Under the pieces are notes generated by a model, which was not told the DNA's origin, searched no databases, and was given only the letters and a program-made list of their open reading frames with translations. A stretch of DNA of 44,546 nucleotides from ZC4RG17 sp035304485 (GTDB lineage Bacteria; Actinomycetota; Acidimicrobiia; Spongiisociales; ZC4RG35): NCBI GenBank assembly GCA_035304485.1, contig DATGPZ010000096.1, positions 1 to 44,546 on the forward strand, written 5' to 3'. How positions within the stretch are numbered: position 1 is the first letter of the stretch; every line of letters begins with the position of its first letter. This document shows, piece by piece, positions 15,061-23,375 of the stretch. A program made the translations under genes and the position numbers.

Positions 15061-16136
15061 CCACCACCGCCCATACGAGGGCCGATTTCCAGACAGACCA
15101 GGAGGTCCGCTGGTGCCCCGGATGCGGGGACTACACGATCCTCGCCTCCGTCCAGAATTTCCTCGCCACCCTGGACCGGCCGCGCGAGGAATTCGTCTTC
15201 ATCTCGGGGATCGGGTGCTCGTCTCGCTTTCCCTACTACATGAACACCTACGGGATGCACTCGATCCACGGACGCGCTCCCGCCGTGGCTTCCGGCATCT
15301 CGGTGACCCGCCCCGACCTCTCGGTGTGGGTCATCACCGGTGACGGCGACGCCCTGTCGATCGGCGGCAACCACCTGATCCACGCCCTCCGACGGAACGT
15401 CAACCTCAAGATCCTGCTGTTCAACAACCAGATCTACGGGTTGACCAAGGGCCAGTACTCACCAACGTCGGAGCCAGGGAAGCGGACCAAGTCGTCGCCG
15501 GCCGGGTCGATCGACCATCCGTTCAACCCGGTCAGCCTCGCCCTCGGGGCGGAGGCCACGTTCGTCGCCCGCACGCTCGACATGGATCGGAACCACACGA
15601 CGGAGATCCTCGAGGCGGCGTACGAGCACGAAGGCGCAGCGTTCATCGAGATCTATCAGAACTGCAACGTGTTCAACGACAAGGCCTTCATCCAGCTCAC
15701 CGGCAAGGAGGAACGGGTCCACAACCGGATCAATCTCGAACACGGCAAGCCCATCACCTTCGGACCCGACGACGAGAAAGCGGTCATCCTCGATGGCGCC
15801 GAGGCCAAGATCGTGGACCGGGCATCGGTGGACGCATCCAGCATCCTCATCCACGACGAGACGCGGCCAGATCCGACGGTGGCGTTCGCCTTGTCCCGAC
15901 TGTCTCATGGACCATACGGCCCCACCCCCCTCGGAATCTTCCGGCGGGTGAAGCGGCCGACCTATGAGGCACAGCTCGAGTATCAGGTGGCGGCGGCCAA
16001 AGCCAAGCAGGGAGAAGGCGATTTGGCGGCCCTCATCCGCTCGTATGGAACCTGGACCGTCGACGCCGACGGAAATACCCACGAGTCGAACGGGTCCAGC
16101 TCCAACGGCGCCGGCTCCAACGGCCAGGGTCGATGA
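15057..16136 (+). CDS. korB: 2-oxoacid:ferredoxin oxidoreductase, beta subunit
   Basis: A 359-residue thiamine diphosphate-binding subunit. The four Fe-S ligands are visible as Cys20 and Cys23 (WCPGCGDY), Cys54 (GIGCSSR) and Cys203 (QNCNVFND). The thiamine/Mg motif is GDGDALSIGGNH (96-107) with NNQIYGLTKGQ downstream. It carries electrons from the 2-oxoacid to ferredoxin together with KorA, and overlaps korA by 4 bp, so the two are coupled. The last ~25 residues are a Ser/Asn/Gly-rich tail not typical of the family. The choice of 2-oxoglutarate over pyruvate rests on the two-subunit architecture, not on a decisive residue. Confidence 0.93.
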   Translation: MTTTAHTRADFQTDQEVRWCPGCGDYTILASVQNFLATLDRPREEFVFISGIGCSSRFPYYMNTYGMHSIHGRAPAVASGISVTRPDLSVWVITGDGDALSIGGNHLIHALRRNVNLKILLFNNQIYGLTKGQYSPTSEPGKRTKSSPAGSIDHPFNPVSLALGAEATFVARTLDMDRNHTTEILEAAYEHEGAAFIEIYQNCNVFNDKAFIQLTGKEERVHNRINLEHGKPITFGPDDEKAVILDGAEAKIVDRASVDASSILIHDETRPDPTVAFALSRLSHGPYGPTPLGIFRRVKRPTYEAQLEYQVAAAKAKQGEGDLAALIRSYGTWTVDADGNTHESNGSSSNGAGSNGQGR

Positions 16137-16143
16137 TCTTCGT

Positions 16144-16159
16144 GGCCGGCTGACCGGCC
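16144..16159. terminator. Perfect hairpin between korB and the TSUP gene
   Basis: GGCCGG (16144-16149) and CCGGCC (16154-16159) enclose a CTGA tetraloop, 7 bp after the korB stop and 16 bp before the next start. It may be a terminator or an attenuator that lowers expression of the permease gene. Confidence 0.4.
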
Positions 16160-16175
16160 CCGCTCGGGACCTCTC

Positions 16176-16901
16176 GTGCCGGTCGATCCGGCGACGCTCG
16201 TCGTCGCACTCGTCATCACCTTCATCGCCGCCATCGTCCAGGGAACGATCGGAATCGGTCTCGGGTTGTTGTCGGTGCCCGTCCTGACCCTGATCGACCC
16301 GGTCCTCACGCCTGTTCCGCAGCTGATCGCCACTCTCCCGATGACGATGATGATGTCGGGAGGCGAAGCCCATGCCATCGAGTGGAGAGCGGTGGGTCGC
16401 GTCGTGGCCGCCCGCGTCCCGGGGATAGCGATCGGCATCGGGCTCCTGGCCATCGCCGACGACCATCTCCTCGACGGACTGATCGGAGCTTCCGTCCTGC
16501 TAGCGGTGATCATCATCGCTTCCGGGGTGACGATCCACCGCAACCGGACTTCCGAGCTGGTGGCGGGAGTCGTCTCCGGAGCGACCGCGACGATCAGCTC
16601 CATCGGTGGCCCACCACTCGCCCTTCTCTATCGTCGGGAATCCGGCTCGGCCGTCAGAGCCAACCTGGCGACCATCTTCTTCTTCGGCATCCTCATGACG
16701 GTGGCCGCCCGCGCCTTCTCCGGACACGTCTCCAGCACCGACCTGTGGGTATCGCTCTGGCTGGCACCGGTGGTCGTGGCCGGCTATCTCGTGGCCCGGC
16801 GGCTCCACGCCAAGATGGAAGGCCGAGCATTGCGGGCTTCGATCCTGGCGGTTTCTGCCCTCTCGGGTGCGGGTCTGCTGGTGCGCTCCCTCTTGAGCTG
16901 A
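16176..16901 (+). CDS. TSUP (TauE/SafE) family membrane permease
   Basis: A 241-residue polytopic membrane protein of the sulfite-exporter TauE/SafE (TSUP) type, with roughly 7-8 hydrophobic segments. The family's repeated signature is present: GTIGIGLGLLSVPVL in the first half and ISSIGGPPLALLY in the second, each in a re-entrant-looking helix. TSUP proteins move sulfur-containing or organic anions across the cytoplasmic membrane, and this one cannot be assigned a substrate. The start is GTG 16176 with no strong ribosome site. It ends 4 bp from the convergent tdh stop. Confidence 0.85.
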   Translation: MPVDPATLVVALVITFIAAIVQGTIGIGLGLLSVPVLTLIDPVLTPVPQLIATLPMTMMMSGGEAHAIEWRAVGRVVAARVPGIAIGIGLLAIADDHLLDGLIGASVLLAVIIIASGVTIHRNRTSELVAGVVSGATATISSIGGPPLALLYRRESGSAVRANLATIFFFGILMTVAARAFSGHVSSTDLWVSLWLAPVVVAGYLVARRLHAKMEGRALRASILAVSALSGAGLLVRSLLS

Positions 16902-16905
16902 GGAC

Positions 16906-17928
16906 TCACCACTCCATCAGGACCTTGCCGGAGCGACCCGAGCCCACCATGGCGAAGGCATCCTCGTAGTCGTCGGCCGGGAACCGGTGGGTGATCACCT
17001 CAGATATGTCCAGACCGCTCTGGAGCATGGCCGACATCTTGTACCAGGTCTCGAAGATCCTCCGACCGTAGATGCCCTTGAGGGTGAGTCCCTTGAAGAT
17101 CATCTCCACGACGTCGAGGCGGACTGCTCCCGAGGGAATGCCGAGGACGGCAACCTTCCCGCCATGGTTCATCACGTCCAGCATCTGATTGAAGGCGGCT
17201 TCGGTGCCCGACATCTCGAGCCCGACGTCGAACCCCTCTGTCATTCCCAGCTCATCCATCACCGACGCTGGATCGGACTCGGTCACATCCACGACCCGAT
17301 CCACACCCATCCTCGAGGCCAACTCGAGGCGATAGGGATTCACATCGGTGACGACCACGAATCTCGCGCCGATGTGACGCACGATGGCTGCCGCCATCAC
17401 GCCGATCGGGCCCGCCCCCGTGATCAGCACGTCCTCGCCGACGACGTCGAAGGCGAGGGCCGTGTGGGTGGCGTTGCCGAGAGGATCGAGCACCGCCGCC
17501 ACTTCGTCGCTGACGTGGTCGGGCACCGGGTAGACGTTCTCGGCGGGCAGGGCGATGTACTCTGCGAAGGCGCCCGGGCGGCTGACACCGACCGACAGGT
17601 GGTTGTGGCAGAACTCGCGCCGCCCGGCCCGGCAATTGCGACAGTGGCCGCACGTTATGTGGCCCTCTCCAGCCACCCGCTCCCCCACCCGAAGCCCGTG
17701 GACCTCCGAGCCGACCTCGGCGATCTCGCCCATGAACTCGTGACCCACCACCATCGGCACGGGGATGGTGGAACTAGCCCACTCGTCCCAGTCGTGGATG
17801 TGGAGATCGGTGCCACAGATCGATGTTCGTCTGACCCGCACCAGCACCTCGTGGGGGCCGATCTGGGGAACCGGCACTTCTTCCATCCACAGGCCCGGCT
17901 CGGCCTTCGCCTTCACCAGGGCCTTCAT
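16906..17928 (-). CDS. tdh: L-threonine 3-dehydrogenase
   Basis: A 340-residue zinc-dependent medium-chain dehydrogenase oxidising L-threonine to 2-amino-3-ketobutyrate with NAD+. The catalytic zinc site is Cys38 (SICGTDLHI) and His63-Glu64 (VGHEFMGE). The structural zinc site is Cys93, 96, 99 and 107 (CGHCRNCRAGRREFC). The Rossmann glycine motif is ITGAGPIGVMAA. HDWDEWA after the first zinc ligand is characteristic of threonine dehydrogenases. Its ATG overlaps the kbl stop (ATGA), and kbl encodes the enzyme that consumes its product, which settles the call. Confidence 0.96.
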   Translation of the reverse strand: MKALVKAKAEPGLWMEEVPVPQIGPHEVLVRVRRTSICGTDLHIHDWDEWASSTIPVPMVVGHEFMGEIAEVGSEVHGLRVGERVAGEGHITCGHCRNCRAGRREFCHNHLSVGVSRPGAFAEYIALPAENVYPVPDHVSDEVAAVLDPLGNATHTALAFDVVGEDVLITGAGPIGVMAAAIVRHIGARFVVVTDVNPYRLELASRMGVDRVVDVTESDPASVMDELGMTEGFDVGLEMSGTEAAFNQMLDVMNHGGKVAVLGIPSGAVRLDVVEMIFKGLTLKGIYGRRIFETWYKMSAMLQSGLDISEVITHRFPADDYEDAFAMVGSGRSGKVLMEW

Positions 17929-19115
17929 CCGATCACCCGCATCTGGCGGCCGACCTCCACGAACGCTTCGACTGCCCGGTCGATGTCGGCTTCCGAGTGG
18001 GCGGCAGACATCTGGGTACGGATACGGGCCTGGCCTCTCGGCACCACCGGGAAGGAGAACCCGATCACGTAGATGCCTCGCTCCAGCAGAGCAGTGGCCA
18101 TCTCTCCCGCCACCCGGGCGTCGCCGACCATCACGGGGATGATCGGGTGGTCGGCGCCGGTGAGTTCGAAGCCGGCCTCGGTCATTTCTCGCCGGAAGCG
18201 CTCGGCATTGCTCCGTAGTCTCCGGCGGAGGTCGTCGGATTCGTCCAGCAGCTCGAGGGCCCGCAGAGTGGTGGCGGCGATCACGGGAGCCAGCGTGTTG
18301 GAGAACAGGTAGGGCCGCGAGCGTTGCCGCAGCCACTCGATGATCTGTCTGCGCCCGCTGGTGTAACCGCCCGAGGCGCCTCCGAGAGCCTTGCCGAGTG
18401 TGCCTGTCACGATGTCGATCCGGTCGGAGGTGCCTGTGAGCTCCGGCGTGCCTCTCCCCCGCTCACCGACGAAACCGACGGCGTGGGAGTCGTCCACCAT
18501 CACCAGGGCGTCGTAGCGATCGGCCAGCTCGCAAATGGACGCCAGGTCGGCCACCACACCGTCCATCGAGAACACTCCGTCGGTGGCGATGAGCCGATGC
18601 CGGGCGTCCTGAGCCTCCTTCAGCGCCGCCTCCAGCTCGGCCATGTCGTTGTTGGCGTAGCGATAGCGACGGGCTTTGCACAGGCGGATGCCATCGATGA
18701 TGGAGGCGTGGTTGAGGGCGTCGGAGATCACCGCGTCCTCTTCGTCCAGGATCGTTTCGAACAGCCCCGTATTGGCGTCGAAACACGACGAATAGAGGAT
18801 CGTGTCTTCGGTCCCGAGGAACTCCGAGATCCGCTCCTCCAGCTGGCGGTGGACGGTTTGGGTGCCACAGATGAACCGGACCGACGCCATCCCGTAGCCA
18901 TATCGCTCCAGGGCCTGCTGGGCAGCTTGGATCAGCGCCGGATGATCGGCCAAGCCGAGGTAGTTGTTGGCACAGAAGTTGAGTACCTCGGTCCCGTCTT
19001 CGAGGGTGATAGCCGCTCCCTGGGGTGAGGCGATCACCCGCTCGTCTTTGAACAGGCCCTCGTCGCGGAGGCCCTGCATGCGAGCGGTCAGGTCGTTGAG
19101 GAGTGCTCGGGACAT
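17925..19115 (-). CDS. kbl: Glycine C-acetyltransferase (2-amino-3-ketobutyrate CoA ligase)
   Basis: A 396-residue PLP-dependent alpha-oxoamine synthase that splits 2-amino-3-ketobutyrate with CoA into glycine and acetyl-CoA. The PLP motifs are DDSHAVGFVG (208-217) and the Schiff-base Lys242 in TGTLGKALGGASGGY. ANNYLGLADHP and FICGTQTVHRQLE are also typical. It heads the kbl-tdh pair, which together degrades threonine to glycine and acetyl-CoA. It starts 11 nt after the tetR stop on the same strand, so it could be read through from the paa operon. A TAGTTT 8 nt upstream of the ATG could also give it its own leaderless promoter, although its TAG is the tetR stop. Confidence 0.95.
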   Translation of the reverse strand: MSRALLNDLTARMQGLRDEGLFKDERVIASPQGAAITLEDGTEVLNFCANNYLGLADHPALIQAAQQALERYGYGMASVRFICGTQTVHRQLEERISEFLGTEDTILYSSCFDANTGLFETILDEEDAVISDALNHASIIDGIRLCKARRYRYANNDMAELEAALKEAQDARHRLIATDGVFSMDGVVADLASICELADRYDALVMVDDSHAVGFVGERGRGTPELTGTSDRIDIVTGTLGKALGGASGGYTSGRRQIIEWLRQRSRPYLFSNTLAPVIAATTLRALELLDESDDLRRRLRSNAERFRREMTEAGFELTGADHPIIPVMVGDARVAGEMATALLERGIYVIGFSFPVVPRGQARIRTQMSAAHSEADIDRAVEAFVEVGRQMRVIG

Positions 19116-19126
19116 GTGAATGGAAA

Positions 19127-19723
19127 CTAGCTGCCCGGGGCGAGGAAATCCCAGATTCGCTCCACCAATGCGGCCCGATCCAAAGGCCCACTGGGGTCGT
19201 ACCAGCGCTCTAGTGCATTCACGATCGAGAGCACGAAGATCCCGCCCAGCTTCGGATCCACTTTCCAGTCGAGCGAGCCATCGGCGAGACCGTCGGCGAT
19301 AGCCGCCCGGAAGGCGGCCTCGTAGGCGTCCCGAGCGGCAACGATGCGCCGGCGGTGCTCTCCATCGAGGAACCGGGCCTCGTTGAGGAAGGTGCGCACC
19401 TCGTCGTGATGGTCGATGACCACATCGACGTGGCCCGCCACCAGCGCTTTGAGTCTCTCGGCCCCAGTCCCCTCGATCTGTCGGGCCCGCTCCGCCGAGG
19501 CTTCGAACAGAGCGGCGCCCTTTTCGACCACCTCGACGAGCAGATCCTCTTTGGAGGTGACGTGCGAGTAGAGCGAGGAGCCGAGGAGGCCGAGTTCCTG
19601 ACCGAGGTCCCGCATGGATGTCCCGTGGTAGCCGCGCTCCGCGAACAGGCGGCCGGCGGCGGCCACCACGTCGTCGCGGGAGTTCCGGCCGTTGGTCACT
19701 GTCCGTCGGCTGCCGACCGTCAT
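19127..19723 (-). CDS. TetR-family regulator, probable PaaR-type repressor
   Basis: A 198-residue TetR repressor. The N-terminal helix-turn-helix runs over about residues 13-60 (DDVVAAAGRLFAERGYHGTSMRDL, then LGLLGSSLYSHVTSKEDLL), and the rest is the helical ligand and dimer domain. The start ATG at 19723 overlaps the paaE stop (ATGA). A longer start would run into paaE. Being translationally coupled to the phenylacetyl-CoA epoxidase genes, it is probably their regulator. The 18-bp palindrome ahead of paaA is the expected kind of TetR operator. PaaR proteins of this type respond to phenylacetyl-CoA. The specific role is inferred from context. Confidence 0.85.
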   Translation of the reverse strand: MTVGSRRTVTNGRNSRDDVVAAAGRLFAERGYHGTSMRDLGQELGLLGSSLYSHVTSKEDLLVEVVEKGAALFEASAERARQIEGTGAERLKALVAGHVDVVIDHHDEVRTFLNEARFLDGEHRRRIVAARDAYEAAFRAAIADGLADGSLDWKVDPKLGGIFVLSIVNALERWYDPSGPLDRAALVERIWDFLAPGS

Positions 19724-20784
19724 ACGTCGTAGTCCACGACGAGGGTGTCGCTCACCGGATGGGACTGGCACGTGAGGACGTAACCGGCCTCCAACTCGGA
19801 GTCGACGAGGGCGTAGTTCTTGTCCATCCGGACCTCACCTTCGACCACCTTGGCCTTGCAGGAGGCACACATGCCGCCTTTGCACGAGAAAGGCAGCTCG
19901 CTCCTCACCCGGAGAGCAGCGTCGAGCACCGACGTCTCGGGGTCCATACGTGTGCGGGTCGTGCGCCCGCCGAGAGTGATGCCGAGGGCGACCGACCCCG
20001 TGGCTTCCTCCGGATCCACGAGCGTGGCCGGGTCGACCGGTCCGGCGAAGAAGAGCTCGTCGTGGATCGATCCGTCGACAACGCCCCGGGCGGTCAGCAG
20101 AGAGCGGACAGACATCACCATTTCGTACGGACCACACAGGAACCACTCGTCGACCGAGTCGGCATCGACCACCGACTCGAAGAGAAGCGCCAGCTTTTCC
20201 TGGTCGATCCGGCCCGCATAGAGCTCGAGGTCGGGCTCCTCCCGGCTGAGGACGTGGATGAGGTGGAGTCGGTCGGGATAGCGGTCCTTCAGGCCCTCTA
20301 CCTCATCGAAAAACATGATCGAGCTCGCTGTCCGGTTGCCGTAGATCAGGGTCCAGCGGCTAGCCGGTTCCGTTTCCAGGGTGGTGGAGACGAGCGACAG
20401 GATCGGCGTGATACCGGAACCGGCGGCGATGGCGGCGTAGTGGTTGGCCGCCGACGGGTCGGGCTCGATCACGAACTCGCCCACCGGAGGCATGACCTCG
20501 AGGATCTCGCCGGCCTGGAGGGAACTCGTCGCCCAAGTCGAGAACGCACCACCGCTGAGACGCTTGATCCCGACACGCAGCTTGCCCGAATTGGCGTTGG
20601 TGCATATGGAGTAGCTTCGTCGCACGTCGACTCCGTCGACCTCCGCCCGGATCGTCACGTGCTGGCCCGGCAGGTAGCGGAACTCGTCCTGTAGATGAGG
20701 GGGGACGTCGAAGGTCACGGCGACGGCGTCGTCGGTCAGTGGCTCGACTTCCACCACCCGCAGCGGATGGAACTCGACCGCCAT
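19720..20784 (-). CDS. paaE: Phenylacetyl-CoA epoxidase reductase subunit
   Basis: A 354-residue reductase that passes electrons from NADPH through FAD and a [2Fe-2S] cluster to the PaaAC diiron centre. The domains in order are a ferredoxin-reductase FAD domain (RRSYSICT, about 55-62), an NAD(P) domain (AAGSGITPILSL; later FLCGPYEMV) and a C-terminal plant-type ferredoxin with SCKGGMCASCKAKV and a distal LTCQSHP supplying the four cysteines. The start ATG at 20784 shares one base with the paaD stop (TGATG). Confidence 0.95.
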   Translation of the reverse strand: MAVEFHPLRVVEVEPLTDDAVAVTFDVPPHLQDEFRYLPGQHVTIRAEVDGVDVRRSYSICTNANSGKLRVGIKRLSGGAFSTWATSSLQAGEILEVMPPVGEFVIEPDPSAANHYAAIAAGSGITPILSLVSTTLETEPASRWTLIYGNRTASSIMFFDEVEGLKDRYPDRLHLIHVLSREEPDLELYAGRIDQEKLALLFESVVDADSVDEWFLCGPYEMVMSVRSLLTARGVVDGSIHDELFFAGPVDPATLVDPEEATGSVALGITLGGRTTRTRMDPETSVLDAALRVRSELPFSCKGGMCASCKAKVVEGEVRMDKNYALVDSELEAGYVLTCQSHPVSDTLVVDYDV

Positions 20785-21260
20785 CAGATCTCCTTGAAGT
20801 GGTCGAATGGCTCGCCACACGCATCGCAGACCATCAGTGCTTTGCAGGCGGTGGAGCCGAATTCCGAAACGATGTGGGTGGCGCTGTCCCGGCATCGGGG
20901 ACAGAGGATGGGGCTATCGAGCAACCGGGCCAGATCGCGCGGCGGGGCGATCCCACCCTGTTCGAGCTTGCGACGTCCTTCTGGGGTGATGTCATCGGTG
21001 GTCCAGGCCGGTGAGAACACCGTCCGCACCCGAGTCTGAGTGAATCCCGCCTGTTCCAGGGCCTGCAGGATGGAATCGCGAATCACCTCCGTGGCCGGAC
21101 AGCCCGAATACGTCGGTGTGACGGTCACCGTGACGAAACCGGACTCGTCGACTTCGACGTCGCGCAGGATTCCCAGCTCCTCGATGGTCACGAACGGCAG
21201 TTCGGGGTCTTCGACGGCCGCTACCACCCGACGAGCCTGGGTTGCAGTCTCCGTTCTCAC
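20784..21260 (-). CDS. paaD: Phenylacetyl-CoA epoxidase maturation protein
   Basis: A 158-residue protein with an N-terminal MIP18/DUF59-type domain (VEDPELPFVTIEELGIL and TPTYSGCPATEVI) and a C-terminal zinc-ribbon-like segment (CPRC, then CKALMVCDACGEPFDHF). PaaD is needed for activity of the epoxidase, probably for iron or Fe-S insertion, and is not a structural subunit. GTG 21260 is chosen as start: it overlaps the paaC stop (GTGA) and begins the conserved region. Confidence 0.93.
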   Translation of the reverse strand: MRTETATQARRVVAAVEDPELPFVTIEELGILRDVEVDESGFVTVTVTPTYSGCPATEVIRDSILQALEQAGFTQTRVRTVFSPAWTTDDITPEGRRKLEQGGIAPPRDLARLLDSPILCPRCRDSATHIVSEFGSTACKALMVCDACGEPFDHFKEI

Positions 21261-22048
21261 CACGCCATCTCCGGGTAGGTTCGCTGCATCCACTGCATTT
21301 CGGCCAAGAGGTGCCCGAGATGTTCGCTGTGGAATCCGAGGCGACCCCCGGCCCGGACGTATTCGTCGTCGGGACGGTGTAGCCCCGCCTCGGCGAGAAC
21401 GGCGTCGACGGTGGCGTCCCAGGCGGGACGGAGGCTGGCCGGCTCGACCCCGATGCCGGAATCCGCCATCTCTTCGTCGACGTCGTCGGCCAGGAACGGC
21501 TCGCCGGTGAAACGCCACAGGCGATCCACCGCTCCTTGCATCCGCTGGTGACTCTCGTCGGTGCCGTCTCCGAGTCGGACCACCCACGTGGAGGAGTGCC
21601 GCAGGTGGTAACGAGCTTCCTTGACCGCCTTCTGGGCGATACCGGCCAGAGTGGCGTCCGCTGAACTCGACAGTTCCTCCCACAGCGGTACCTGCCAGGC
21701 GTCGATGAAGAACTGGCGGGCCATGGTGTGAGCGAAATCTCGATTGGGCTGCTCACACAGGATCAGGTTCAGGAACTCGCGCTCCGTCCGCTTCATCGCC
21801 AGGTCGTCCTCGTCCCGACCGGCGCCCTCCACATCACCGGCATAGGTGAGGAGGTTCCGGGCCACCCCGAGATGGTCGAGGGCGATGTTCCCGAGAGCGA
21901 TGTCCTCTTCCAGGTCGGGACCGCGGCTGATCCACTCCCCCAGCCGCTGCGCCAGCACGAGGTTGTCGTCACCCAACCGCAGTAGATAGGCGAAACGAGG
22001 GTCCAGGTCGAGGCTCGGCATCCCCTGCGGAGCTCCCGAGATAGTCAC
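21257..22048 (-). CDS. paaC: Phenylacetyl-CoA epoxidase structural subunit C
   Basis: A 263-residue ferritin-like helical subunit that pairs with PaaA in the epoxidase core and stabilises it without being the main catalytic subunit. The family patterns include LRLGDDNLVLAQRLGEW, EEDIALGNIALDHLGVAR and VKEARYHLRHS, followed by LWRFTGEPF. It overlaps paaB by 4 bp (ATGA) and paaD by 4 bp. Confidence 0.95.
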   Translation of the reverse strand: MTISGAPQGMPSLDLDPRFAYLLRLGDDNLVLAQRLGEWISRGPDLEEDIALGNIALDHLGVARNLLTYAGDVEGAGRDEDDLAMKRTEREFLNLILCEQPNRDFAHTMARQFFIDAWQVPLWEELSSSADATLAGIAQKAVKEARYHLRHSSTWVVRLGDGTDESHQRMQGAVDRLWRFTGEPFLADDVDEEMADSGIGVEPASLRPAWDATVDAVLAEAGLHRPDDEYVRAGGRLGFHSEHLGHLLAEMQWMQRTYPEMAW

Positions 22049-22380
22049 ATCTGCCCCACTTCGTCGGGTATCTCGTAGTGAGTTGCATGCCGGTAGACCT
22101 TCTCCGACGCCTCGTAGTAGTCGATGGCCTCGTCAGGCTCGAAAGCATGGATCTCCGATGACGGGACCACCCAGATGCTCACGCCTTCCTGACGTCGGGT
22201 GTAGACGTCACGGGCGGCTTGGAGGGCGGTCTCGGCATCGGGAGCGTGTAACGAGCCGGAATGCACATGAGACAGGCCGCGTCGCTGGCGGACGAAGACT
22301 TCCCACATCGGATAGCCGTGGCGAACGTCCGAAGAGGTGTCGAACTGTTCGCCGGGCAGATGAGGAACGTCGTAGCTCAT
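22045..22380 (-). CDS. paaB: Phenylacetyl-CoA epoxidase subunit B
   Basis: A 111-residue PaaB. The conserved block WEVFVRQRRGLSHVHSGSLHAPD (about 26-48) is followed by ALQAARDVYTRRQEGVSIWVVPS, matching the family over its full length (about 95 aa). PaaB links PaaAC heterodimers into the larger complex. The N-terminal ~22 residues are an extension. It begins 1 bp after the paaA stop. Confidence 0.95.
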   Translation of the reverse strand: MSYDVPHLPGEQFDTSSDVRHGYPMWEVFVRQRRGLSHVHSGSLHAPDAETALQAARDVYTRRQEGVSIWVVPSSEIHAFEPDEAIDYYEASEKVYRHATHYEIPDEVGQM

Positions 22381-22381
22381 A

Positions 22382-23338
22382 TCAGACCGCCACCTTTCTC
22401 GAACGCTTCGCCTCGTACGCCAAAGCGGCCTCCCGAACCCAGGCGTTCTCCTCCCAGGCCTCCCGCTTGTTCTCCAGGCGCTCGCGATTCATAGGGCCGT
22501 TGCCCTGGACCACGTTCCAGAACTCCTCCCAGTCGATCTCTCCGAAGTCGTAGTGGCCCCGCTCCTCGTTCCACCTCAGATCCGGATCAGGCAGGGTCAC
22601 TCCTAGGTACTCCGCCTGGGGAACCGTCATGTCGACGAACTGCTGGCGCAGCTCGTCGTTCGAGACCCGCTTGATCTTCCAGGCCATCGACTGCTCGGTG
22701 TGAGAGGAATCGGCGTCCGGGGGCCCGAACATCATCAGCGACGGCCACCACCAGCGGTCGACGGCGTCCTGGGCCATCGCCTTCTGCTCCGGTGTGCCCC
22801 GACACAACGTGAGGAGGATCTCGTAGCCCTGTCGCTGGTGGAACGACTCCTCCTTGCAGATGCGGACCATCGCCCGGGCGTACGGCCCGTAGGAACAGCG
22901 AGTGAGCATCACCTGGTTGGTGATGGCCGCTCCGTCGACCAGCCACCCGATGGCCCCCATGTCGGCCCAGGTCAAGGTCGGGTAGTTGAAGATCGACGAG
23001 TACTTGTGTCTGCCGCGGTGGAGCAGGTCCACCATCTCGTCTCGGCTGATGCCCAGCGTCTCGGCCGCCGAGTAGAGGTACAAGCCATGGCCCGCTTCGT
23101 CCTGCACCTTGGCCATGAGGATCGCCTTGCGCCTCAGGGTGGGCGCCCGAGTGATCCAGTTCCCTTCGGGCTGCATCCCGATGATCTCGGAATGGGCGTG
23201 CTGGGCGATCTGGCGGATCAGGTTCTTGCGGTAGCCGTCCGGCATCCAGTCGGTGGGCTCGATCTTCTCCTCGGCCTCGAGGAGGGTCGCGAACCGTTCC
23301 TCTCCCGAGGTTCGCTGGGCCAGAGTCTGATCGATCAT
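22382..23338 (-). CDS. paaA: Phenylacetyl-CoA epoxidase catalytic subunit A
   Basis: A 318-residue diiron subunit that epoxidises the aromatic ring of phenylacetyl-CoA with O2, the committed step of aerobic phenylacetate degradation. Carboxylate/His iron ligands are seen in VQDEAGHGLYLY (EAGH 81-84) and CKEESFHQRQGYEIL. The start is ATG 23338 with GGGG upstream; the frame stays open farther upstream but would cross the operator. First gene of paaABCDE-tetR, preceded by the 18-bp palindrome 13 bp before the start. Confidence 0.96.
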   Translation of the reverse strand: MIDQTLAQRTSGEERFATLLEAEEKIEPTDWMPDGYRKNLIRQIAQHAHSEIIGMQPEGNWITRAPTLRRKAILMAKVQDEAGHGLYLYSAAETLGISRDEMVDLLHRGRHKYSSIFNYPTLTWADMGAIGWLVDGAAITNQVMLTRCSYGPYARAMVRICKEESFHQRQGYEILLTLCRGTPEQKAMAQDAVDRWWWPSLMMFGPPDADSSHTEQSMAWKIKRVSNDELRQQFVDMTVPQAEYLGVTLPDPDLRWNEERGHYDFGEIDWEEFWNVVQGNGPMNRERLENKREAWEENAWVREAALAYEAKRSRKVAV

Positions 23339-23351
23339 GACCCCAGTCAAG

Positions 23352-23369
23352 CAAACGAACGTTCGTTTG
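23352..23369. promoter_or_regulatory. Perfect 18-bp palindromic operator of the paa operon
   Basis: CAAACGAACGTTCGTTTG is a perfect 18-bp palindrome 13 bp upstream of paaA. It contains two overlapping copies of CNAACGNNCGTTNG (23352-23365 and 23356-23369), which is the PaaR consensus of Thermus thermophilus as I recall it. TTTACA just upstream (minus strand) may be a -35. The likely ligand is the TetR protein encoded at the end of the operon. Confidence 0.8.
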
Positions 23370-23375
23370 TAAAGC

